A stretch of DNA of 44,863 nt from an uncultured Pelagibacteraceae bacterium (GTDB lineage Bacteria > Pseudomonadota > Alphaproteobacteria > Pelagibacterales > AG-422-B15). A program made the position numbers and the translations under genes. The notes under the pieces were generated by a model. It made no database searches and was not told where the DNA came from. It saw nothing but the letters and a program-made list of their open reading frames with translations. The stretch lies in NCBI GenBank assembly GCA_902570675.1, contig CACFYZ010000007.1:1-44863 (forward strand), written 5' to 3'. Positions 8,552 through 17,546 of this stretch are shown one piece after another. Numbering within the stretch: position 1 is the first letter of the stretch; each line of letters starts with the position of its first letter.

Positions 8552-9172
8552 ATGGAAATCAAAAAAGAATCTGAACCACAAGATTACTTAGAATCTATTA
8601 AAGTTATGGAAAAACGAGTGGAGGAAATAATTTCTGGGAAAAAAGGAGAACTTATATGGTTCCTAGATTACCCATCTATTTATACGACGGGATCAAAGGA
8701 AAATAATAGTGATTTATTAATTAAAAATAAATTCCCTTTATTTAAGAGTAATCGAGGAGGGAAATTAACATATCATGGACCAGGCCAAAGAGTCGTGTAT
8801 TTAATGATGGATTTGAATACAAGAAAAAAAGATATTCGAGCATTTGTTCATTCAATAGAAAATATAATTTTAAAAACACTAATAAATTTTGAAGTGAAGG
8901 CAAAGCTAGATTCAAAACATCACGGTGTCTTTGTGCAAAAACAAAATGGAAACAATTATAAAATTGCAAGCATCGGTTTAAAGTTTAAAAATTGGGTCAC
9001 ATATCATGGCTTTTCAATCAATATTAATACCAATCTAAATGAATATGAGGGAATTCGACCATGTGGACTTGATAATAAGTTCGTTACCAGTTTATCAGAC
9101 CTCGGAATTAATATTGAAAATCAAGGACTTGATGATATCTTAGTTTCAAATATTAATAAGGAATTCGAATAA
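8552..9172 (+). CDS. lipB: Octanoyl-[acyl-carrier-protein]:protein octanoyltransferase LipB
   Basis: A 206-residue LipB, which moves octanoate from acyl carrier protein to the lipoyl domains of 2-oxoacid dehydrogenases and the glycine cleavage H protein. Visible family blocks are the opening of the catalytic domain (YPSIYTTG), RGGKLTYHGPGQRVVY, and KIASIGLKFKNWVTYHGFS. The catalytic pair is Lys137 (in KIASIG) and Cys171 (in RPCGL). The N-terminus aligns with other alphaproteobacterial LipB proteins from the ATG used here. The next gene's ATG directly follows its TAA with no spacer, so the two are probably cotranscribed. lipA is not in the window. Confidence 0.95.
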   Translation: MEIKKESEPQDYLESIKVMEKRVEEIISGKKGELIWFLDYPSIYTTGSKENNSDLLIKNKFPLFKSNRGGKLTYHGPGQRVVYLMMDLNTRKKDIRAFVHSIENIILKTLINFEVKAKLDSKHHGVFVQKQNGNNYKIASIGLKFKNWVTYHGFSININTNLNEYEGIRPCGLDNKFVTSLSDLGINIENQGLDDILVSNINKEFE

Positions 9173-10255
9173 ATGAAATTTCGTATTTTAAGAAACAAAA
9201 AAAAATCAATTGTTATTGGTATAAATAAAAAAGAATATGAACTTCAAGCTAATTGGCTATATGAACATAGCAAAGATAAACTTATAAGAGACGCATATAC
9301 AAATCAGTTATTAATCGAGGCTGCTGAAATACCTAAGAATTTAAAAATAAATCAAGCAATATTAAACAAAAATTGTTTACAAATATGTTTTTCTAATAAA
9401 ACGACTCACAAATATGCGATTTCTTATTTGTATAATCAAATTAATGGACAAAAAAATGTTACGGAAAAATTCCTGTGGGATAATAAAAATTCAATTATTC
9501 CTAAATATGATTTTTTAAAAATTAACGACAAAGTCCTTTATAAGATTATGAGTGCAGTAGAAAAATACGGTTTTTGTTTAGTAAAAAATATTCCAAATAA
9601 AAGAAATGGTTTAAATGAGCTTATGAAACTCATTGGTCCAGTAAAAAAAACTAATTGGGGAGGAATCGCAGATGTAACGAGCATAAAAAAAGCATACGAT
9701 TTAACTATGACTACTCGTGGACTTGAGAATCATACAGATAATCCATACCGTTTTCCAACACAGGGTTATATTTTCCTGCATTGTATTGAAAATGCGGAGA
9801 AAGGTGGAAGCAATACAATTGCTGATGGATTTAAAATTGCAGAAATATTAAAGAAACGATACCGAAATCATTATAATACCCTAACTACGTTTAATACTTT
9901 TTTTAAGTATAAGGATGATAAAGCGCATCTAGAATATAGCTGCAAGTTAATTGAATTGGATGATAATAAGAAAATTCAGCAGATTAGATATAATAACAGA
10001 ACTGAAGTTATACCTTATGCCAGTCCTCTTGAAATTTCGCGTTATGTCGAAGCTAGAAGCAAATTTTGGGAATTAATAAAGAATCCTCTAAATAATATTA
10101 AAATTAAACAAAAATCAGGTGATATGTTAATACTAGATAATTATAGGGTCTTACACGGCAGGTCTGAATATACTGAAATAAATAATAGAAGATATTTTAG
10201 ACAAGGCTATATGGACCGTGACATATTCCTAAGTAAGTTAAAAACTATTAATTAA
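9173..10255 (+). CDS. Gamma-butyrobetaine-hydroxylase-like 2-oxoglutarate/Fe(II) dioxygenase
   Basis: A 360-residue member of the TauD/TfdA dioxygenase superfamily in the gamma-butyrobetaine/trimethyllysine hydroxylase branch. Iron ligands are His187 and Asp189 in HTDNPYR and His328 in VLHGRSEY; an arginine near residue 343 in RRYFRQGYMDRD is placed to bind 2-oxoglutarate. The HCIENAEKGGSNTIADGF block is typical of this branch. The N-terminal 90 residues match the beta-rich N-terminal domain of such enzymes (ANWLYEHS, RDAYTNQLL), but the cysteines that bind zinc in human gamma-butyrobetaine hydroxylase are absent. Possible substrates are gamma-butyrobetaine, trimethyllysine or 2-trimethylaminoethylphosphonate. 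It abuts lipB and ends tail to tail with pccA, sharing TTAA. Confidence 0.82.
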   Translation: MKFRILRNKKKSIVIGINKKEYELQANWLYEHSKDKLIRDAYTNQLLIEAAEIPKNLKINQAILNKNCLQICFSNKTTHKYAISYLYNQINGQKNVTEKFLWDNKNSIIPKYDFLKINDKVLYKIMSAVEKYGFCLVKNIPNKRNGLNELMKLIGPVKKTNWGGIADVTSIKKAYDLTMTTRGLENHTDNPYRFPTQGYIFLHCIENAEKGGSNTIADGFKIAEILKKRYRNHYNTLTTFNTFFKYKDDKAHLEYSCKLIELDDNKKIQQIRYNNRTEVIPYASPLEISRYVEARSKFWELIKNPLNNIKIKQKSGDMLILDNYRVLHGRSEYTEINNRRYFRQGYMDRDIFLSKLKTIN

Positions 10256-12246
10256 TTGCTGAATAATACCAATTCTTCGTCTGCACCTACGCTATCACCG
10301 CTATTAATTAGTATTTTTTCAATCTTGCAATCTTTTTCGCATTTTAAAATATTTTCCATTTTCATGGCTTCTATTATTAAAATTTGATCTCCATTCTTAA
10401 TTATTTGTCCTTCAACTACATTAATAGATTTTATTAGGCCAGGCATTGGTGAGATCAATTTTTTTGATAAGTCTTCCTTCATAATTTTTGGCATTATGCG
10501 CAGTAATTTTTTGTGTGATTGCGAAATAACGTGTGAATTAACACGCGCATCAAGGTGACTAATATCAAAAGTATGCATATTAATTAAATTATTTAATTTA
10601 AAACTATAAGTCACATTATTAATCTCAATATGATGAATTTTATCGATCAATTTAATTGAAGCACTTATATCATATTTTTGATTACTAATTTCAAATGTGA
10701 CTTTTAATACTTTTTTGGAAAAATCAAATTTCAGTATTTGTATGTCAGTATAGTTATCATTGATTTTAACTGCATAGCTTTTATTTTTTTTCAAACTTTC
10801 TTCTTTTATTTGATAACAATGTAATACAAGTGCGAAAATAGATAATTTTATCTCTTTATCATAATTTAGTGCAAGATTTGATTCATAGCCTTTTTTAAAT
10901 TTATCCTTAATAAAGTTGGTACTAATGTCTCCATTTCGAAATTTTTTGTCATCTAAGATAGATATTAAAAAATTAATATTATTTTCAACTCCAGAAAGAT
11001 AATAGTTTTCTAATGACTTAATCATTAAATCTATTGCTGTTTTTCTATCCTTGCTGTGTACTGCTAATTTTGAAATCATTGGGTCATAGAATAACGAAAC
11101 CTCTGAACCAGGGCTTATACCAGTATCATTACGAATAACGTCTTCATCGTTACTCGATATTCTTGGTTCTATATAATGCGTTACTCTTCCAATGGATGGA
11201 AGAAAGTCTTTTATCGGATCTTCAGCATAAATTCTTGATTCTACTGACCAGCCCTTCAATTTTATATCTTTTTGAGTTATCTTAAGCTTCTTGTTATCGG
11301 CACACCTAATCATTTGTTCCACTAAGTCAATACCTGTAACTAGTTCAGTAACAGGATGCTCGACTTGAAGCCTGGTATTCATTTCTAAAAAATAAAAATT
11401 CTTTTTTGAGTCAACAACAAACTCAACAGTCCCTGCCGAGTCATATTTTACCTCTTTTGCTAGTTTAAGAGCTTGCTCAGCCATTTTTGTGCGCATTTTA
11501 CTATTAACAAAAGGTGATGGACATTCTTCAATGACTTTTTGATATCTTCTTTGTATGGAACATTCTCTTTCGCCTAAATGTACCTGATTACCATGTTTGT
11601 CACATAAAATTTGAATTTCGATATGTCTTGGTTGCTCAATATATTTTTCAATGAATACTCTGTCATCTCCAAAACTTTTTTTTGACTCACTTTTGGCTGC
11701 AATAAAATTTTCCTCTAATTCACTATTTTTCCTTACAATTCGCATACCTTTACCACCACCTCCAGCCGAAGCTTTTAAGAGAACAGGGTATCCAATTTTA
11801 TAAGATATTTTTAATGCTTCCTTTGAATTTTTTACTGGAGCAGTATGTCCAGGAATAACGTTTAACTTAAGTTTTATTGCTAAATTTTTTGACTCTATTT
11901 TATCCCCCATTTTTTTTATCGCGTTGGGATTTGGTCCAATAAATTTTATCTTTGAATTATTAAGTTTTTTTACAAAGGTGGCATTTTCAGAGAGAAAACC
12001 ATAGCCTGGGTGAATTGCATCTGCTTTAGACTTTTTTGCGACTGCAATTATTTTATTCATATCAAGATATGATTCAGCAGGCTGTGAACCGCCAATGAAG
12101 TAGGACTCATCTGCTAGTTTAACAAACAGAGAGTCTTTATCTGCTTCAGAGTATACTGCCACTGTCGCTATATTTAATTTTTTTGCCGTTTTAATAACTC
12201 TACAGGCTATTTCACCTCTATTTGCAATAAGGATTTTTTTAATCAT
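10252..12246 (-). CDS. pccA: Propionyl-CoA carboxylase alpha (biotin) subunit
   Basis: A 664-residue biotin-dependent carboxylase subunit. It charges its own biotin with bicarbonate and ATP and passes CO2 to the PccB subunit, making methylmalonyl-CoA from propionyl-CoA. The order is a biotin carboxylase domain (residues 1 to about 450: KILIANRGEIACRVIKTAKK at the start, the ATP-grasp glycine loop ASAGGGGKGMRIV, MNTRLQVEHPVTE), a linker/BT region (about 450-590), and a C-terminal biotinyl domain. The biotinylated residue is Lys629 in EAMKMEN. Pairing with a PccB-type partner 3 bp upstream argues for propionyl- over methylcrotonyl-CoA carboxylase. It is the last gene of the long leftward run. 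Confidence 0.93.
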   Translation of the reverse strand: MIKKILIANRGEIACRVIKTAKKLNIATVAVYSEADKDSLFVKLADESYFIGGSQPAESYLDMNKIIAVAKKSKADAIHPGYGFLSENATFVKKLNNSKIKFIGPNPNAIKKMGDKIESKNLAIKLKLNVIPGHTAPVKNSKEALKISYKIGYPVLLKASAGGGGKGMRIVRKNSELEENFIAAKSESKKSFGDDRVFIEKYIEQPRHIEIQILCDKHGNQVHLGERECSIQRRYQKVIEECPSPFVNSKMRTKMAEQALKLAKEVKYDSAGTVEFVVDSKKNFYFLEMNTRLQVEHPVTELVTGIDLVEQMIRCADNKKLKITQKDIKLKGWSVESRIYAEDPIKDFLPSIGRVTHYIEPRISSNDEDVIRNDTGISPGSEVSLFYDPMISKLAVHSKDRKTAIDLMIKSLENYYLSGVENNINFLISILDDKKFRNGDISTNFIKDKFKKGYESNLALNYDKEIKLSIFALVLHCYQIKEESLKKNKSYAVKINDNYTDIQILKFDFSKKVLKVTFEISNQKYDISASIKLIDKIHHIEINNVTYSFKLNNLINMHTFDISHLDARVNSHVISQSHKKLLRIMPKIMKEDLSKKLISPMPGLIKSINVVEGQIIKNGDQILIIEAMKMENILKCEKDCKIEKILINSGDSVGADEELVLFSN

Positions 12247-12249
12247 ATT

Positions 12250-13782
12250 TTAAAGAGGTATATTGTCGTGTTTTTTTTGCGGTGTAGAAAGTTCTTTATT
12301 TTTTAGATTATCAAGAGCTACTGCAATTCTCTTTCTTGTTGAATGCGGTCGAATTACATCGTCAATGAACCCTCTTTTTGATGCAATGAATGGATTTGCA
12401 AATTGATCTGTATATTCTTGTGTTCTCTTTTCTATCTTAGCTTTATTTTTGATTTCATTTCTAAAAAGGATTTCTGTTGCCCCTTTTGCTCCCATGACTG
12501 CAATTTCAGCCCCTGGCCAGGCATAATTAATATCACCTCTAAGATGTTTTGATGCCATCACTACATACGCACCACCATAAGCTTTTCGTGTAATAATTGT
12601 AATCTTTGGTACCGTAGCTTCAGCATAAGCAAAGAGCAGTTTTGCTCCATTTTTAATAATACCGTTATGTTCTTGAGTAACGCCAGGTAAAAACCCAGGT
12701 ACATCAACAAAGGTTATGATAGGTATATTAAAACAATCACAAAATCTTACGAATCTGCCACCTTTTTTTCCTGAGTCAATGTCTAAACAACCAGCAAGAA
12801 CTAGCGGTTGATTAGCAACAAACCCAACGGTTCTTCCCTCAACTCTTCCGAATCCAGTGATAATATTTTTAGCAAAGTCAGATTGAATTTCAAAGAAGTA
12901 ATTATTGTCGACCACTTTATTTATTAATTCTTTCATGTCGTAGGGTTTATTTGGATTTTCAGGTACCAAAGTATCAAGACTATAATCGGGACTTAAATCT
13001 TGAAAATCATTTGTATTTTGCTGTGATTTTTCTCTATTGCTAGATGGAAGTAAATCAATAAGATTTTTAACTTCTTGCAATGTTTCTACATCGTTATTAA
13101 ATGCTCCATCAGCTACAGATGATTTGGATGTATGTGTTTTTGCACCACCCAATTCTTCTTGAGTAACATTTTCTTGAGTAACAGTTTTAACTACATCCGG
13201 ACCAGTCACAAACATAAATGACGTATTTTTAACCATGAATATAAAATCTGTCATTGCAGGTGAATATACCGCGCCACCAGCACAAGGTCCCATAATAATA
13301 GAAATTTGAGGAACAACTCCTGATGCAAGAACATTCCGCTGAAATACTTCTGCATATCCTGCTAATGAAGCTACTCCTTCTTGAATACGGGCGCCCCCAG
13401 AGTCATTAATTCCTATAATTGGTGCTCCAACCTTAATAGCCATATCCATAATCTTACAAATCTTCTCAGCGTGAGCCTCTGACAGTGATCCGCCAAAAAC
13501 AGTGAAATCTTGACTAAAAACATAGACAAGCTTGCCGTTTATTTTGCCACTACCTGTAACAACGCCATCTCCTGCATATTTTTGTTTTTCCATTCCAAAA
13601 TCATTTGTTCGGTGTTCAACGTACATGTCATATTCTTCAAAGCTATCTGCATCCAATAAGATTTCAATTCTTTCACGAGCAGTAAGTTTGCCTCTGGCAT
13701 GCTGAGCGTCTACTCGTTTTTTACCTCCACCTTGTCTAGCTTCGTCTCTCTTTTTTTCTAATTGCTGAATTACATCTGTCAT
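12250..13782 (-). CDS. pccB: Propionyl-CoA carboxylase beta subunit
   Basis: A 510-residue carboxyltransferase subunit that transfers CO2 from carboxybiotin to propionyl-CoA. The start ([20 protein letters not shown]) and [19 protein letters not shown] are typical PccB. The two oxyanion-hole regions are visible as [16 protein letters not shown] with [16 protein letters not shown] in the N-terminal half, and [12 protein letters not shown] with [14 protein letters not shown] in the C-terminal half. Length matches bacterial PccB. It precedes pccA by 3 bp, so the two subunits are cotranscribed. Epimerase and mutase genes for the rest of the methylmalonyl pathway are not in the window. The upstream promoter-like sequence is close to the ATG (see separate entry). 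Confidence 0.95.
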   Translation of the reverse strand: MTDVIQQLEKKRDEARQGGGKKRVDAQHARGKLTARERIEILLDADSFEEYDMYVEHRTNDFGMEKQKYAGDGVVTGSGKINGKLVYVFSQDFTVFGGSLSEAHAEKICKIMDMAIKVGAPIIGINDSGGARIQEGVASLAGYAEVFQRNVLASGVVPQISIIMGPCAGGAVYSPAMTDFIFMVKNTSFMFVTGPDVVKTVTQENVTQEELGGAKTHTSKSSVADGAFNNDVETLQEVKNLIDLLPSSNREKSQQNTNDFQDLSPDYSLDTLVPENPNKPYDMKELINKVVDNNYFFEIQSDFAKNIITGFGRVEGRTVGFVANQPLVLAGCLDIDSGKKGGRFVRFCDCFNIPIITFVDVPGFLPGVTQEHNGIIKNGAKLLFAYAEATVPKITIITRKAYGGAYVVMASKHLRGDINYAWPGAEIAVMGAKGATEILFRNEIKNKAKIEKRTQEYTDQFANPFIASKRGFIDDVIRPHSTRKRIAVALDNLKNKELSTPQKKHDNIPL

Positions 13783-13790
13783 GAGTGATT

Positions 13791-13818
13791 ATTCTATATG
13801 ATATATTTTAATTTTCAA
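13791..13818 (-). promoter_or_regulatory. Candidate promoter for pccBA, nearly leaderless
   Basis: On the minus strand TTGAAA (13813-13818) and TAGAAT (13791-13796) lie 16 bp apart in the rluC-like/pccB junction. The -10 ends 8 bp before the pccB ATG, so the expected start site is only a few bases upstream of it, and no Shine-Dalgarno is visible. Confidence 0.35.
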
Positions 13819-14690
13819 TTTAAGTATTCGTTAAAGTGTTGCGGTAAATCGGTCTCGATCTTAATTTTTTTTCCATTCTTAGTATTAAATTCTAATTTAC
13901 CAGCATGTAGAAAAAGATTTTTTATATTTAATTTCCGAGAACTATTATTATATTTTTGATCTCCTAGTATTGGCAAATTATTCAAATAACAATGCAACCT
14001 AATCTGATGTTTTCTTCCAGACAATGGTTCTAACCTCAGGAGATAGAAATTGTTTTTTATCTTTTTTATAACTTTATATTTTGTTTGGGCCTTAAAAATT
14101 TTTTTATTATCTGATATGTCATTTGTGTAAATACCTTGATTATCTTTTGGCTTATTTGTAACGATTGCATAGTAAGTCTTTTTTATTTTTTGATTTGATA
14201 ATATTTGATGAAAATAACGAGCACTTTCAGTATTTAAAGCAATGATTAATAAACCTGTTGTATCTTTATCGAGACGATGCACTAACTTAGGTTTATCATT
14301 TCCAGACCCTAATAATTTTATTAAATCATCAATTGAGATTTTTACTTTTGAGCCACCCTGACTTGCGATACCTCCCCATTTATTTAAAATAAGAAAATTA
14401 CGGTCTTTGAAAACTATTGAGTCATTTAGTTTTTTTTTTAGTGAGAATGGAATATTTTTTTGCTCAACATCATCATTAATATATTGTTTAAATTCACGGT
14501 ACAAAAATACCTTATCATTTTTTTGTAACCTGTGATTTCCAGTTACTTTTTTATTATTAATCAGTATATTTTTTTTCCTGAACTCCTTATGTAGAAGTGA
14601 AAATGGTAAATTTAATTTATCTTTTAAATACTTATCAATTCTTAAACCGTCTGAGGTCTCATCAACTAGAATTATGTTTTTGGGTTTCAC
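13815..14690 (-). CDS. RluC/RluD-family 23S rRNA pseudouridine synthase
   Basis: A 291-residue pseudouridine synthase. An S4 RNA-binding domain occupies about the first 70 residues (GLRIDKYLKDKL, then ILINNKKV). The catalytic domain follows, with the active-site aspartate in VHRLDKDTTGLLI and a late GRKHQIRLHC motif. RluC modifies 23S rRNA uridines 955, 2504 and 2580 in E. coli; RluD relatives modify 1911/1915/1917, and the sequence does not decide sharply, though lacking a long insert it looks RluC-like. The start codon is GTG, with AGGA only two bases upstream, so the exact start is uncertain. It follows rplQ by 39 bp and probably rides on the alpha-operon transcript. Confidence 0.85.
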   Translation of the reverse strand: MKPKNIILVDETSDGLRIDKYLKDKLNLPFSLLHKEFRKKNILINNKKVTGNHRLQKNDKVFLYREFKQYINDDVEQKNIPFSLKKKLNDSIVFKDRNFLILNKWGGIASQGGSKVKISIDDLIKLLGSGNDKPKLVHRLDKDTTGLLIIALNTESARYFHQILSNQKIKKTYYAIVTNKPKDNQGIYTNDISDNKKIFKAQTKYKVIKKIKNNFYLLRLEPLSGRKHQIRLHCYLNNLPILGDQKYNNSSRKLNIKNLFLHAGKLEFNTKNGKKIKIETDLPQHFNEYLN

Positions 14691-14729
14691 AATCCTAAAT
14701 AGCTGTTTTGTTTGATTAAAATTGTAAGG

Positions 14730-15092
14730 CTAGCTCTCTTGATCTAACAATTGGATAAATGCCATAGGTGCATTATCTCCTGAACGGAAACCAGCTTTGA
14801 CTATTCTACAATAGCCACCACTTCTTTCTTTAAATCTCTCAGATAAATCATTAAAAACTTTTCCAACAGCTTCTTTATCACGTAGAATATTAAATGCATT
14901 AATCCTTGACGATTGCTTGTTTTTTTTACCCATTGTAATAATTTTTTCAACAAATGGCCTAAGCTCTTTTGCTTTTGGTAAGGTTGTTTTTATAGTCTCA
15001 TGCTTTATCAATGAAACTGCCATATTTTCCAGCATGGCAATCCTGTGAGATGAAGTCTTATTTAGCTTTCTTTTTGCAATGCCGTGTCTCAT
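14730..15092 (-). CDS. rplQ: 50S ribosomal protein L17
   Basis: L17 (120 residues), located near the peptide exit tunnel. The N-terminus [20 protein letters not shown] and the block [16 protein letters not shown] are diagnostic, and the C-terminus keeps [20 protein letters not shown]. The short C-terminus fits compact bacterial L17. It is 2 bp downstream of rpoA, the standard order at the end of the alpha operon. Confidence 0.98.
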   Translation of the reverse strand: MRHGIAKRKLNKTSSHRIAMLENMAVSLIKHETIKTTLPKAKELRPFVEKIITMGKKNKQSSRINAFNILRDKEAVGKVFNDLSERFKERSGGYCRIVKAGFRSGDNAPMAFIQLLDQES

Positions 15093-15094
15093 GG

Positions 15095-16117
15095 TTAGTT
15101 ATATGGGTCCTCAATTTTTCTTGCGAGTTCCTCAATATTTTCTGGAGGCCAGTTTGGCACCTCCATTCCAAGATACAGTGACATTGTTCCTAAAACTTCT
15201 TTAATTTCATTTAATGATTTACGGCCAAAATTTGGAGTTCTGAGCATTTCAATTTCACTTTTTTGAACTAAGTCACCAATATAAATAATATTATCATTTC
15301 TCAAACAATTCATTGACCTTACAGATAATTCTAATTCCTCAACCTTTCTTAATAAATTTTTGTTAAACTGAGGTTCTAATGTATCAGGTTCCTCTTGAAT
15401 TTCTTCTGGTTCATCAAAATTAATAAATGATTGTAACTGATCTTGAACAATCCTTGCTGCAAAAGCAATTGAGTCCTCTGGTGAAACAGATCCATTAGTT
15501 TCAATTGTCATTGTCAATTTGTCGTAATCTAAAACTTTTCCTTCACGTGTATTTTCAATACTGTATGAAACCTGCTTAACTGGGCTAAATATAGAGTCTA
15601 TTGGAATAAGCCCAATTGCAGCATCTTCAGGTTTATTAAATTCAGCAGCAACATAACCTTTGCCCTTAGCGACTGTTAATTCCATATTAAATTCTGTATT
15701 ATCATCAAGATTACAAATTACCAATTCTGGATTGATTATATCAATTTCTGACGGAGTATTAATCATACCAGCAGTGATCTCTCCAGGCCCAGTAACATTT
15801 AAGTTCATTTTTCTAACGCCCTCTGAGTGCATATTAAGTGCGAGTGATTTAATATTAAGTACAATATCGGTGACATCCTCTCTTACACCGTCAATTGATG
15901 AGAACTCATGCAAAACATTATCAATTTTAATTGCAGTGACAGCTGTTCCTTGTAATGAAGAAAGCAATACTCTTCTTAAAGCATTGCCAAGCGTTAGGCC
16001 AAAACCTCTTTCAAGTGGTTCAGCAACAAGTGTTGCTTTGAATTGTGACTCTTCATCATTAATTAGTTTTAGTTTTGAAGGTTTAATTAGTGCTTGCCAA
16101 TTATTGATTATACTCAT
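15095..16117 (-). CDS. rpoA: RNA polymerase alpha subunit
   Basis: Alpha subunit of RNA polymerase, 340 residues, the usual alphaproteobacterial length. The N-terminal assembly domain shows [20 protein letters not shown] and [15 protein letters not shown]. An acidic linker near residues 235-250 ([15 protein letters not shown]) leads to the C-terminal DNA/activator-binding domain with [16 protein letters not shown] and [16 protein letters not shown]. The arginine and glycine residues used for UP-element contacts lie within these blocks. It sits 21 bp after rpsK and 2 bp before rplQ. Confidence 0.99.
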   Translation of the reverse strand: MSIINNWQALIKPSKLKLINDEESQFKATLVAEPLERGFGLTLGNALRRVLLSSLQGTAVTAIKIDNVLHEFSSIDGVREDVTDIVLNIKSLALNMHSEGVRKMNLNVTGPGEITAGMINTPSEIDIINPELVICNLDDNTEFNMELTVAKGKGYVAAEFNKPEDAAIGLIPIDSIFSPVKQVSYSIENTREGKVLDYDKLTMTIETNGSVSPEDSIAFAARIVQDQLQSFINFDEPEEIQEEPDTLEPQFNKNLLRKVEELELSVRSMNCLRNDNIIYIGDLVQKSEIEMLRTPNFGRKSLNEIKEVLGTMSLYLGMEVPNWPPENIEELARKIEDPYN

Positions 16118-16138
16118 AATTTTTTATCCTCTTGTGTT

Positions 16139-16528
16139 CTAAACTCTTCTTTTTTTAGGAGGCCTACAGCCATTATGTGGAATCGGTGTTGTGTCCTTAA
16201 TTGATGTGATGTAAAAACCAACTGCTTGAAGAGCCCGTAAAGCTGACTCCCTCCCTCCACCTGGACCTTTAACAAATACTTGTAAGTTTTTTAATCCAAA
16301 TTCTTTTGCTTTTGTGCCAGCATCCTCTGCAGCTATTTGAGCGGCATACGGTGTTGATTTTCTTGATCCTTTAAAACCCTTAACCCCTGCAGATGACCAT
16401 GCAATACTGTTACCTTGCTCATCAGTTATAGTAATCATAGTATTATTGAATGTCGCACTTATGTATGCCAAGCCAGATATTATATTTTTTTTCTGTTTTT
16501 TCTTCTTCGTAGTTTTAATTTCAGCCAT
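16139..16528 (-). CDS. rpsK: 30S ribosomal protein S11
   Basis: S11 (129 residues), part of the platform of the small subunit near the mRNA exit. Recognised by [54 protein letters not shown] and the C-terminal [14 protein letters not shown]. The N-terminal dozen residues are lysine-rich ([11 protein letters not shown]). It lies 2 bp after rpsM. Confidence 0.98.
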   Translation of the reverse strand: MAEIKTTKKKKQKKNIISGLAYISATFNNTMITITDEQGNSIAWSSAGVKGFKGSRKSTPYAAQIAAEDAGTKAKEFGLKNLQVFVKGPGGGRESALRALQAVGFYITSIKDTTPIPHNGCRPPKKRRV

Positions 16529-16530
16529 AT

Positions 16531-16908
16531 TTATTTAGTAACTTTCTTTTTGCCTGCAATAGCAATCGCTTTTCCTTTTTTTGTTCTTGCATTTGTATGG
16601 GTTCTTTGACCTCTACAAGGAAGATTTTTCCGATGTCTCACACCCCGATATGTTCCTAAATCCTTAAGTCGCTTAATGTTTCCTGAAACTTCTCTTCTCA
16701 AATCGCCTTCTACCAAAAATGATGATGAAATGACATCTGACACATTTTTTATTTCTGACTCTGACAAATCTTGAACTCGCATATCTGAGTCAACATTAGC
16801 TTTTGTACATACATCTTTTGATAGTTTATTGCCTATTCCATAGACATAAGTAAGAGCAACACCTAGCTTCTTCTGAGTTGGAATATTTACACCAGCTATC
16901 CTAGCCAT
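16531..16908 (-). CDS. rpsM: 30S ribosomal protein S13
   Basis: S13 (125 residues), which forms inter-subunit bridges in the head of the small subunit. The start [20 protein letters not shown] and the C-terminal [20 protein letters not shown] are diagnostic, with a lysine-rich tail that reaches toward the P-site tRNA in known structures. It begins the alpha-operon part of the cluster; a 71-bp gap to adk holds a good promoter match. rpmJ, found before rpsM in many bacteria, is absent here, as usual in Alphaproteobacteria. Confidence 0.98.
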   Translation of the reverse strand: MARIAGVNIPTQKKLGVALTYVYGIGNKLSKDVCTKANVDSDMRVQDLSESEIKNVSDVISSSFLVEGDLRREVSGNIKRLKDLGTYRGVRHRKNLPCRGQRTHTNARTKKGKAIAIAGKKKVTK

Positions 16909-16946
16909 TAATTAAGCCTAACATTTTTGTTTTGAGAGATTGCGGG

Positions 16947-16974
16947 ATTATATGATTATTGATCAATTGGTCAA
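16947..16974 (-). promoter_or_regulatory. Candidate promoter for the alpha operon (rpsM-rpsK-rpoA-rplQ)
   Basis: Minus-strand TTGACC (16969-16974) and a perfect TATAAT (16947-16952) are 16 bp apart in the adk-rpsM gap. The bases right after the -10 read CCCGC, a GC-rich discriminator in an otherwise AT-rich gap. This is the best promoter match in the window. Confidence 0.65.
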
Positions 16975-16979
16975 GCATA

Positions 16980-17546
16980 TTAAACTAAGTCCAAAATACT
17001 GTTAATTCTTTGATTTATATCATTAATTTCGCCTACTCCATCAATAGATTTTACCAAACCTTTATTAGAATAATGTGCAATTACAGGCTCAGTTTCAGAA
17101 AAATACACCTCTAATCTTTTTATTAAAGTTTCCTCATTATCATCAGCCCTCCCTTCTTTTTGACTTCTTGATAAAATTCTTTCTCTTAGAGATTCTTTGT
17201 CTACTGCAAGCAATATAACTGAGGTTATCTTTAAATCTAAATCTGCCAATAATTTATCAAGCAAATTAGCTTGATCTTGGTTTCTTGGAAAACCATCAAA
17301 TAAAAAACCTTTCGATTTTTTATTGTTTTCAATAAATATTTTTATCATTTTTAATACATGATGGTCTGGAACGAGTTTTCCTGAATTGATTATTTCACTT
17401 ATTTCTTTTCCAAGTTCAGTTGAAGAACTCATTTCGTGTCGAAGAAGATCTCCAGTGGATAAATGTACCAGTTTATATTTATCAACTATTAAAGCAGCTT
17501 GCGTACCTTTTCCAGCTCCAGGAGGTCCAAACAAAATTAGATTCAC
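16980..17546 (-). CDS. adk: Adenylate kinase
   Basis: Adenylate kinase (188 residues), which interconverts ATP + AMP and 2 ADP. The P-loop GPPGAGKGTQ is at residues 7-16. AMP-site motifs HLSTGDLLRHE and FLFDGFPRNQDQA are intact. The LID region (around ERILSRSQKEGRADDNEETL) is short and lacks zinc cysteines, so this is the short-type enzyme common in Alphaproteobacteria. The start is GTG, overlapping the secY stop as GTGA, which indicates translational coupling. The secY-adk-rpsM order is conserved in the class. Confidence 0.97.
   Translation of the reverse strand: MNLILFGPPGAGKGTQAALIVDKYKLVHLSTGDLLRHEMSSSTELGKEISEIINSGKLVPDHHVLKMIKIFIENNKKSKGFLFDGFPRNQDQANLLDKLLADLDLKITSVILLAVDKESLRERILSRSQKEGRADDNEETLIKRLEVYFSETEPVIAHYSNKGLVKSIDGVGEINDINQRINSILDLV

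Noticed and set aside
8518-8562. Longer MgtE starts at 8553 (ATG) and 8562 (TTG)
   Set aside because: Both would overlap the start of the divergent lipB gene and add residues without family similarity.
14691-14729. Possible terminator between rplQ and the rluC-like gene
   Set aside because: No stable stem followed by a T run could be found in the 39-bp gap.
15660-16142. Plus-strand open frame of 160 codons opposite rpoA
   Set aside because: Antisense shadow of rpoA; no recognisable domain and no promoter.
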